From assembly GCF_049306965.1 (NCBI RefSeq), contig NC_133183.1, positions 20,358,501-20,422,500 on the forward strand: a DNA stretch of 64,000 nucleotides. Direction: 5' to 3'. The translations under genes and the position numbers were made by a program. This stretch comes from Danio rerio. Taxonomy: Eukaryota > Chordata > Actinopteri > Cypriniformes > Danionidae. The notes beneath the pieces were generated by a model. The model was given only the letters and a program-made list of their open reading frames with translations, did no database searches and was not told the origin of the DNA. Shown piece by piece: positions 24,042-36,000 of this stretch (positions within the stretch are counted from its first letter, which is position 1; each line of letters begins with the position of its first letter).

Positions 24042-27000
24042 CAGCAGAACAGCAAATATATATTTTCACTGGTACAATTACAGTGCTCAACATAAATAAG
24101 TACACCCCATTATCCATTTCTCAGTGAGCATAGGTAATGTATTTGTGTGCATTTGAACAAAACAGATTTATTATACTGATATATTTATTAAAATATTATT
24201 TTAGTCACAGAATCTTTAAAAATAGAAAGATAACACATTTAAATTAATGCAAAATATTTTTAAAAATTACACAAATTCAACAAAATTTGATACATTTTTG
24301 GTTTCTCTTAAACTTTGCTATTTTTAAAATATTTTATTTAATATTTGTCCCTAATATTTAAATTTGGATGTACAAATTTTTTTCTGTTATTAAAAGTTAT
24401 TTTGTTAGATTGGCTCCAGATTAGGCTTCAGTATTGGCTAATCTAATGTTTCTGCACAAATTTTAATTTTTTAAAGCTTCCTATAGAAAATATTAATTAA
24501 ATGAGAGATTTGTGAGCGGTGTATTATATGTTGAGCACTGTATGTTAAATATAAATGCATTAAATGAGTTAGTGCATGCAAACACACTGCACATGAACAA
24601 ATGCAGCATGTTACACATCTCGTGCATGTCCTACCATGCTCTTTCGAGCTTCAGCGAAGAGTCTTTTCTCCTCTTCCAGGCGTCGCTTGGCCTCCTCCTC
24701 TTTGCGTTTCTGCTCCTCTTCTTGTCTCTGTCTTTCCAAATCCTCAAAGCTAATGGCCAACTTCCCGGGTTTGGCCCCGTCTGAGTTGATCATGGCCAGC
24801 AGGATGTCATCGTCACTATTTATAACCTGCGAGTGAATAGATTATGTTTGCGCAAAATTAGTTAGTCAAAAGTTTGATCTGGCATCCGGCTGACATCTTT
24901 AACTTTGCCAAGTCAACAAAGCCTTATCTCTCTGATTTTCGATCGTAGGTGTTATATTGAAAGCCGAATATGTCTTGCATGCTTGTTGATGACAGTTTTG
25001 TTATCATACTGAGCAATTTATGTCTGTTTAGTATTGTGCGGGTCTCTCCAATAAAGAGGAATCATGCTAAAATTATGATATCAGAAGGTCACACTGATAA
25101 AGTATGCATGGTTTCCAAACAAACAAACATTTATTTTCTTTCGGCTTAGTCTCTATTGTCAGAGGTCACCACAGCGAAATGAGTGCAACTATTCTGGCAT
25201 TTGTTTCATGCAGCGGATGCCCTTTCAGCCACAACCCAGTACTGGGAAACACCCATACACTCTCACATTCACACACATCCACTAGTTCATTCACTTCACC
25301 TATACAGCATGTCTTTGGACTGTGGGGGAAACCAGAGCACATAGAAGACCCATGCGAATACATGGAGAACATTCAAACTCCACACAAAAATGCTAACTGG
25401 TTCAAGCCGGGATTCGAACCAGCGACCTTCTGTCTGTGAGGTGGAAGTGCTACCCTCTTAGCCACTGAACAAACAATCAACTAATCATCATTTTACTATT
25501 GTAACTTTTTACGAGCACACAAACTGACCATGCTCTTTCTGGCCTCAGCAAAGGCCTTTCTTTCTTCTTCAATGCGTCTTTTCCTCTCTTCCTCAACCCG
25601 CTTATGTTCGTCTTCCAGCCTCTGTCTTTCCAGCTCTTCAAAACTGAGTCGAAGTTTTCCTGGTCTGAATTCTTCCTTCTCTCCATGTGTGTCCTGAGTG
25701 TCCTCATCTTCCTGACCCTGTGATTAACAGTGCATTATTATTCAAAATACACATTAGCAGTGCACACAATTTGCTCAATTAGCATAAGCGTCACATATAT
25801 ATGTTTCATTTTCAAGTAAATTAATACATAGAAAACAAAGTGTATGTACGCAATCAAATGTTAGAGCTTCCCTCAGAACTAACTTAAAGGGCACCTATTT
25901 ACCTTTTTCAAGATTTAAGTCTTTTGTGTTTCCAGAATGAGTCTGTACAGTTTCAGCTCAAAATACCTATCAGATTATTTATTATATCTTTCTGAATCTG
26001 GGATATTTGAGCTGTTAGGACATATTATTGTATATTGACATATATAGCTGTTTTTGTTTGCTGTATACTTGAATGCAAATGAGCTACTGTGGTTATCTCC
26101 GCCCACCGTTCCCACGAGCCACAGTGTATGTATATAAACAGCACAGTGACAGACAATGATGAAGCAGATCTACCTTACTACAGTTAGAACTGTAACAATG
26201 TTTTTTGATATATTTGTTGTGAAGTTAATTCAAGCCTTTCTGCAACGATGAGTCACCCACAATGTCACACGAGTGCGCACACACAAACCTTTGCACTGTT
26301 TTTGCATGGCAAATGTAATGGATATGCTTTATGTTAATGTACAAAATCAGTTCACAAACCAGGATTGAAGCATCTTCTTTTATAAGTGTACTGACACTAT
26401 GAATGAATTACAGCAATTTTACTGTCTTTATTACACACATGCATTGTTTTAAAAACTTTTAAACTTGTAAAACTTATTCCTGAGGTGCAGCTGATCACAG
26501 AGTGCTGAACAGATCTTTTAATCCTAATTGCATTGTGCAAGTGCTGCCTTGTGGATATGATTATGCTTATTTCTACAGAGACATGTTGAAATTGCAGGGA
26601 TTTGGATCAAAGTTGTCCAAACAGCTTACAAAAGTTATTTTTGGATCATAGGTGCCCTTTACTGAACAACATTTGAGTATTTTGTATCTAATTGGTCTTA
26701 AAGGTCTCATTAAATTAAAATAAAGTTTTTTTTAGATGTAAGTATCAGTATTGTTTGTTTTTAGGATATCTATAGGCTAGTTTACATTAAAACAGTAACA
26801 AAATTCACGCTTATATAACGGAGATATAAAACTGATATAAACATGTAAGTAAGTCACTTCGCCTAAATGGATTAATGTTTTTTTTTACGTCTCCTAATAC
26901 TGCAGTTTCTCCTCAAATCATACCCAATCAAATGCTCTCTATATCTGAGATATACCCCGCCTTCTCCAAGACACTTCACATTTGATACGCTTGTGCTCCA

Positions 27001-30000
27001 CCACTATCAGTGGCAGAGCGGTGATTAAACAAAATGCTATTGGCTGTTTTTTTTTAAAGGGGAGGAGCTACACTATGTCCCACCCTCTCTTTATGGTTCA
27101 GTTGAGATTATGTCAAACTTCAAATAAAAATGCATGTTTCAAAGTACTTCACGGGAACTTTAAGGTTATTTTCCACAAATGTTCTGCATAAAATAATGAA
27201 TAAATTCTTATTTTACATTATTTAGTACATCTGCTCGCATGAACTAATGCAGTGTTTATGATTTTTGAAACTTTTGAAGCCAGACAAACTATTGTGAAAA
27301 AAAAAAAACGCTTATAGTTTATAGTGGTCAATATTTAAGGTGGATCAAAAAAGTTTTTAATATTGTCCTAAAACAAGATTGGGTAAAGTTTATGGTGTGT
27401 TTACAGAGATTTCTATCCCTCTTTTCTGCATTGAAGGTCAATTCTACAACTCTGACTTCAAAATGTTTGATTCAAAAATAAATAAAAATAAATCAAGGCA
27501 CAGAAATTTCTTGAATTTATTCATTCAATTATTTTCTTTTCGGCCTAATTCCCTTTATTATTCTGGGGTCGCCACAGCAGAATAAACCGCCAACTTATCC
27601 AGCATATGTTTTACGCAGCAGATGCCCTTCCAGCTGAAACCCATCACTGGGAAACACATACACAGTCATTCACAAACACACACTCATCCACTACGGTCAA
27701 TTTTATCATACCCAGTTCACCTGTACCACATGTCTTTGGACTGTGGGGGAAACCGGAGCACCCGGAGGAAACCCACACGTACACGGGGAGAACATGCAAA
27801 CTCCACACAGAAATGCCAACTGACCCAGCCAAGGCTCGAACCTGCGACCTTCTTGCTGTAAGGCGAACGTGCTACCTACTGCGCCACCGCGTCGGAAATG
27901 GGTTTCCTGAATTTATTTGATTAAAAATAACTTTATTTGTGTTATTGATAGGAATGATGTAGTGATGAGGGTGAGTAAATAGGGATGACAGATTTTGAGT
28001 TTTGGAGTAAACTAACCCTTTAAATCCCCAAATGTAATTTTTTTTACAAAATTAACCCACCATGCCCAGCTTGGCCTCTTCAAAAGCTTTTCTTTCTTCT
28101 TCCAGTCTTCGCCGGGCCTCTTCCTCCGCCTGTTTTCTCTGCTGTTCCTGTCGCTCTTTCTCCTGTTCCTCAAAGGTCAGACGCAATTTTCCAGGAGTCA
28201 CCTGCTCTTTCTCTTTGGGTTGAGGCTCTCCATCGTCCAGCTTTTTTAAACATTGAAGTTTTTTAGTCAAAAGTGTGTCATTTTTTCATACGTTGTCAAA
28301 ACAAAAAACATTTTTTATAGTACAGTCCACATTGCTATTTAAATTCCTTCACCTGTTCAACAACGGAGCGACGTTTAGACTCTCGGACGGACCGCCGGTT
28401 TTCATCATACCGCTTCATCTTCTCCTCCTCGGTTCGTTTCTTTAGTTCCTCTTCTCGGCTCTTCTCCATGTCCTCGAAGTTGATTTTGATTCTTCCTGGT
28501 TGTTTCTGCGATTTCGCAGGCACCACTCGCACCAAAAGACTGTCATCACCTTCCTGCGAAAAAGCAGAATTATAGAAGCGACGGATAAAATGCCGGTTTT
28601 ATCATTTAAAATATGATGAAATGTTAACTTCCTGTTTTTCATAAAATCAGAAACAAATGTGGGGTCTAATCTGAAGCAAAAACAAATGATTGCGTTAATA
28701 TTTGACCTGCAACATTACTGCAGTCAAACATCCAGACAGGCTTCAGATAAGGCCTGACAGCAGAAGACATTCTTCTGGAGCAGTTGTGTTCTTTTGTGTC
28801 ATACTAGACAGAGATAGGGGACCGCTAATTCAGCCGGAGAGCACAGCCAGCAAGTGGTGTGGGAAACAGTTGCCAGTCACATGTTGTTCATGCTTATTAA
28901 CCCTGGCTCCAGAAAGTGTGGCATTCTTCCTAAATTTAACAACCACTTCCATGTTGTATATGAATTGAAATGCCTTTGTAATGAATAGTGCGCCATTTGC
29001 ACATATTTTACATATTATTCAGCTATTTTTACAGATGTTTTTTTAAAGTCTCACCAAGGGTGTATTTATTTGTATTAGTAAAAAAAACTGTAATAATTTC
29101 TAACATTATTGCATTTAAAATAACATAATAAATGTAATTTATTTCTCTGGTGACAGCTACATTTTCTTCACTCCAGCCTCCAGTGTCATGTAATCTTACA
29201 ATATGAAGATTTACAGTATTTCCTGATAATGTCAGTGTTAAAAATGGTATATATGTACTTATAGTAACTTAGACTTTATATTTAAAGAATATACAGTTGA
29301 AGTCAGATTTATTAGCCCCCTTTGAATTTTTTTCTTCTTTCTAAAATATTTTCCAAATGATATTTAACAGAGCAGGGAAATTTTAACAGTATGTCAGATA
29401 ATATTTTTTCTTCTGGAGAAAGTCTTATTTGTTTTATTTCGGCTAGAATAAAAGCAGTTACTAATTTTTTTAACACCATTTTAGGGACAAAATTATTAGC
29501 CCTTTTAAGCTATATTTTTTGATAGTCTATAGAACAAACCATCATTATACATTAACTTGCCTAATTACCCTAACCTGCATAGTTAGCCTAATAAAGTTAG
29601 TTAAGCCTTTAAATGTCACTTTAAGCTGTATAGAAGTGTCTTGAAAATCTAGTCAAATATTATTAACTGTCATCATGGCAAAGATAAATCAGTTATAAGA
29701 AATGAGTGATTGAAACTGTCATGTTTAGATGTGTGTTGAAAAAATCTGTACGTTAAACTGAAATTGGGGAAAAAATAAACAAGCGGTCTAATAATTCAGA
29801 GGGGCTAATAAGTCTTAATTTAACTGTATGTAAATATAAAAATTGTAAATTCTCTTTGGATTTATGATTTGCATTTTATACAGGGTTCATACGGTCATGG
29901 ACAACCTGGAAAAGTCACAAAATTTAGACATGGCATTTTTCAGGCCTGGAAAAACAGAAAAAAAACCACAAGGTTTTGGAAAAGTCATGGAAATTACATT

Positions 30001-33000
30001 TACATTTATTCATTTAGCAGACATTTTTGTCCAAAATGACTTAATCTGCGGTCACACTAGAACTTTAACGTCATTTGGCACTGCGAAAAGTTGTTTGGTT
30101 AAACCATATAATTAGACAATAAAAAATATATATTTTACATATTTCTTATTTTTCATATTTATATATTTCATATTTTAAATTTCTTATTTTAAATGATTTT
30201 TCTATTGGTCTCACGCAATCACCTGATATGGTTTCGCAGGTAAGAATTCATGCCGCATTGGCATGCCTAATAATGGAAGTTTATTGAGTGAAAATTGCAA
30301 TGCGATTCCAGCTTTATAATAGAATGGGTTTTACCTATTACTAGTTTAACAAACTATAAGATTATCTAAAATTAGTTAATACAAATAACTGTATATTGGA
30401 ATGGAGGTTAGTTGTTTTAATTATTTTCTTTTCTTGGCCAAAAATATGCTCTCACATTATTAGTGCTGTGTAAGCATCATCTATTTTACATAGATATAAA
30501 AATAAATTGAAACTATTGCATGTTTTATGATATGCTGTAATAAATTTAAACGTTTCTAATGATTTACCACATAAATGTAGAAATTACATGAAACATTAGG
30601 TCATGAAAATCGACTTGAAAGTACTGAAAAAGTCATAGAATTTTTACAGTAAAAATGTGTCTGAATCCTATTTATAGTTATGTGTTTTAGTAAAACTTAA
30701 TTACATAATGATAGTTCTTCCCAATTTAAAAATTAAATGTCACAACAATTCAAAACATTTGTTTTTCTGACAAATTGTCATTTTCTGGAGAAAAAAAAAC
30801 TAAATTACAATATTCTTATCTAAAATTTGAAAGAGAAGTTATCAGACCTTTATAAATTATTACAATTATTAACAAATCCATATATAATAAATCAAGTAAA
30901 TCCAGAGAATTGGAGAACATATAACTATGTGTACTAAGTAACGCTGCACAATATATCGTTTGAGCATCAATATCGCTAGGGATGAACCATATATTGGTGG
31001 CCATATCGATATCGACCGATAAATGCTAAAAAAAAAAATTAAGCCGATATCTTTAAGCAGATAGATTACGTAATTTAACAGAACTGCCCGCCTTGCGCAT
31101 GTGTGGGTTGAACATGAATTCAGACTTGTCCATAGACATAAAGTGTCCAGTTCGGCTGCTGTACAATGGAGTTTTCCTGACATTGTATATTCCTTCAAAG
31201 TCCAATCTTTCTTTGTGTGGTATTGCTGTGCGTTAATAATAAGTAAATTCCGTATCATTGTAGATATGTTTGATAGAGTATCATTGTGTATTCTGGTTTA
31301 AACCTATTATTTTAATGCAACAGTCAAGTTGCATGTTAATTTGCTATATGAAGAAAAAGAAAGTATTTATTTTTTGGCATGCTGATTTATGTGAAATCGT
31401 GATTATAGGCCTATATCACCTTGCAATTTTGAAACTAAGTAGGCCATTTAGTTCTTAAGATCAGTTTATACTTTTATGAAGTTTTTAAAATAAAATTAAT
31501 TGTTCACTGTATAAAAATATTTATATAAATTTGAAATATTTATATTTATCGGCTAATATATCGGTTATCGGCCTCCAAATCTTATTGGTTATTGATATCG
31601 GCCAAAAAATCCATATCGCAATGTTTGTGTCCGCTATAGTGACATCGCAGGATATGCAATGTTGAGTTGGGATTATAGTTGTCCAAAAACCAGAGGTAAA
31701 ACACACTAGATTTGTGGAGACACTGCAGAATTGAACCACAATAACTTCATGTGTTTTTAAGGCCCATGACTCTGTGAGCATTTTAAAAGAATTTAAAGCA
31801 TTTTGAGCATAAAGAAGTCTAACAAGGATTAATTTTATTGAATAATTGATATGATGAAGACTATGCAAATGTTGAATATTCAACTTCCGTTACTCTCTCT
31901 AGAAAACCGTATGGTTTATTTCACTGCGATATACAGTATGCACTATTGTGTTTATTTATGACTGCAGATTGTTTATCACATGTGTATAATAAATGACATA
32001 AAAATATATTTATATTTCACTCCCTTTTAAAATCATCTAAAATAATGCCTTGGTAAATACAGCTATTAAAGTCATCTGGTGAAATTGCATTTATATCGCA
32101 AAATATATCACAGAGAAAAAAATGTTGCAATGTCAAATTTTTCCAATATTGTTCAGCCCTAGTATTAAGTGCTTAGCATATACTGTATAAGTACAGCCCT
32201 CACTGATCTCTCTTTTAAATTAAGATTTTCTATAGGAAGCTTTACAATATTATATGTGTGCATATGCATCAGATTAGTCAGTACTGAAGCCAAATCTGGA
32301 GCTAATCTAACAAAAAATCTTATGATAACGGTTTAAAAAGGAGTACAGCCAAATGTATATGCTATGAAAGATATTAAGTCCAAATTAAAAAAAAAAAAAA
32401 TCAAAAGAAAGAAAAAATATACAAAATTTAGTTAATTAATATTTGTTTGCAATATTTTGCTTGAATTTAAACACATTATCTTTCTATTGATAAAGATGTT
32501 AGGTGACTAAATTATTATTTTAATAAATACATCTGTTTAATAAATCTGTTCTGTTTAAATGCACCAAACATATTACCTGTATTTACTGAGAAATGGATAA
32601 AAATATTTTCATAATGGGGTGTACTCAAATATGCTGTGCACTATATATGTATTAGGGCTGCACAATATATCATTTCTGCAATGATAGCGCAATGTGATCA
32701 TTCATTCTCAAATGTCACATCACGAGTATACACAATGTTAAGTCTGGATTATAATTTATTATTTCACAAGTGTTTTTTAAGGCCTGTGACTGTGTGACAA
32801 TTTTTAAAGCACTCAGGCCTAAGAAATAGTACAGTTTTTAACTTTAACAAATGAATAGCTATTTAAATGTTAATAAAACGATAACTATGCTGTATTATTT
32901 TGTTTGATTATTCAATTACTATTTTATTTGCTTTTTCAAATATTCAATTACCCCTGAATACATTTAGACTCATCGAAAAAAATTGTAATCAAACGCTCTT

Positions 33001-36000
33001 TATTTAATTGGTATCTCTTTTTTTATTGAATTTATCTATGCCAATAGAATATTTATTATATTTTATGCATATGTACTTCCCTACAGAATCATCCCAAACA
33101 ATCTAAAATGATAAAAAAAAAATTCCAAATAGTTATTAAACTCATTTAGTGAAATTGTATTTATATCGCAATACATATCGCAGGTTAAAAAAATATCGCA
33201 GTGTTAGATTTTTCCAATATCGTGCACCCTTACTATATATGTACTGTGTACATATACTGTATAGAGTAAGAGAGATTTCTAGATAATTTCGAGTTCTGTT
33301 ATTGCGATTCTACATGATCAAGCCTTTCCAGGATTTAATTACACTTCTATACATTTCTACGACAGCTTTTAAAATAGCACTTTAGATTCCATGTCAGAGG
33401 ATTACCTGAGTGATTACAGATACTTTGCTGGAGATTTTCTAATAGTAGACCTGATAAAGCAGCCGCCTGCCAAGTCGCATTAAAAGCATCCCGGTATCAG
33501 GATGTTAGTCTGTTATCCTGACACACTGCCTCACCTCCTCGGCTTTCTTGGCCAACTCCTTCTGGATCTTGGCCTTCTCGATGGCCTCCTGCGCGGCTCG
33601 CTTCTTCCTCTCCTCGTCTGTTCGCTTCCTCTCCTCCTCCTGCCTCTGTTTCTCCATCTCGGCAAACTTCCCCTTCACGCTGCCTGTGTCAATAGACAGA
33701 AAGCTGACAGTTGGTGCTTATAGTGGGATTAGAGTGCTGTTACAATGATTGCTCCGCTTCAATCCCAAAGTCAAATGCAGAAATCCCATCCGTTTGGCCC
33801 CTACCTGTGATCTTGGGAACATAGGATTTCTCTATCTTTGTGGGTTTCACCTCTTCCTCTTCATCGCTAGAGGCAAGGAGCTCCTTTATCTGTGGAGGAT
33901 CCGACAGTTGTTGTGAGGTTAGCCGTTTTTATCCAGGATCAGAAACCATGCTGGTCGTTGCAAGCAGACCTTAATCCTTGTAAGACACAGGCACATATGA
34001 CCTACAGAGGCGGATGCTGATTGGGCCGTCAGTCGTGACATGAGCAGGGGATCAGTGGAGTTTGCATGCAGCAGGCAAGCATCACAGGGACTGTTTTACT
34101 GATTAAAGGATTTTTTTGTTGAGTGTGTCCTTTTAAATATCTGGAATCGGGTATTGATGCATGCTTGATCTTATTCTAACACTTCATATACACAGCAAGC
34201 AGCATCTTCATCTTCATCTATCAAGCTCAAGATGTGTTGTTAGTGTCAGAGTGGTCAGTGGATGAAGTGATAAAGGGGGTTTCTTTACTGACCATTTGTT
34301 TCCTGCGGCCGTACTCTCTCTCTTTAACGTACTGCTCTCTGCGCTTCTTCTGCTCTTCCTGACTCCTCTTTTGGTTTCTCTCTTCTCTAGCTTTCTGCAT
34401 GGCCTCAAATTTGTTCTTTACATCCTCTTTCCCCAACTTGGGAATGTAACTCCTCTGTACGGGCTTTGATGTTTTGAGCAGTTTCTTCCGAAGAAAGAGA
34501 AAAGGAGGCATGCAAGAGAGTGTTAAAAGTGAAATAAAGAGTTTGTTATTGTCTTTTTTATTATTAAAATAAATACGTGTGAAAAATGAGTCCAAGACAA
34601 AAAAGAGTGTCTAAAGTATTAAAACAATTGAAGTTAAATACAACTAAATACAGCTTTTTCTGTACATTAGGGCTCGGCGATATGGCAAAAATGCTATCTC
34701 TATAATTATTTTCCATATTGAATGATAGCGATATGTATTTCAATATAAGCTATTATTACTTCCAGATTTAAAGAGTACCACAACAATGACTGAAGCCACA
34801 AAAATTAGAGGACCCATTAAATGGCGTAACATATTTTCAGCAGATAAATTTTTGGTGACTGAAAATTCGGTACATCTCCAATACCAACATACTTTTAGAT
34901 TGTTATTGTTGCATATTTCTGCAGTGTGATTAACTCTTAGATCAATATGGAGTAAAAAGTCCAGAGCTTATCATTGCTATTGGCATTCATTTTATCACGA
35001 TTCGATATAATATCATTTATTGGCCCTATTTTAAAATTCTGGCGCAAAGTCTAAAGCGCAAAAGCATTAAGAGTGTATCCAAATCCACTTTTGCTATTTT
35101 AAATTTTTTTTTAGGATGGAAAAATACAGTTTGAGCCCGGCACATGGTCTAACAGGGTTGTGCTTATTCTCTTAATGAGTTATGGGTGTGTTTTGAGCAT
35201 AATTGGCATTAAACCAAACAGAGACTTATCTTTCATTGCCTTTAAGATTCAATTGCGTCGCACCATGGTGCATTTGCTATTTACATGGCAGACATTGTAA
35301 GTGGAAAAAACTGCATAAACAAACTGAATGCTTCACTAGCAAAAAAAAATATCTGCAAGAGGATTAAGAATGAGCCTCCTCCATTCGGCCTCTTTACTTT
35401 CTTTTTACTTTACTTTTACTCTTTACTCCTTTACTTTCATTCATACACACATCCTTTATAGACCAGCAAACCCATGAGTCCACAAAGTCACGCTAATTGA
35501 TTTGCTATTTAAACAATGTGGTTAAAACGTGAAAATTAGGGTTGCGCTGGTCAGAAAATAGCAACAAGTTACACCAAACACGTCTTACGCCTTATTGAGC
35601 TGGATCTATGATAAGGCACTGCGATATTTTATTTTTCTGCGACAAATATTGCAGTATATATACAATTTCACCAGATGACTTAAACTGCAATATAGAAATA
35701 ATTTATTCATTAAGATCGATTGGACTGATTCTGTAGAGACATGAATCGTGCATTGTAATGTTAAAAATTATTAACTAATTAAAACCAAAGAGAACAGTGA
35801 AATAAACAGTGTTTTATGGTATTGGGAGGAATAAAATAGTATTAAGTTGCAGAATTTGAATAATCAAATTTAAAACAACGCTGCAACAGCCTTAACTGTA
35901 TAAACGAATAAAAATTATTCTTCATTAAAGTTAAAAATGGTAAAAATTTCTTGTGTCAGACCTTAAAAACACAGGCAAATAATAAACTTTTTTGGTTAAA

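Noticed and set aside
25104-25439. 111-codon plus-strand frame, and a similar 104-codon frame at 27606-27920
   Set aside because: Both are antisense readings of DANA SINEs.
30976-31620. ATATCGC flanking the inner element as an 8-bp target duplication
   Set aside because: The right-hand ATATCG may belong to the element's own terminus (consensus CCCATATCGG), so the duplication cannot be claimed.
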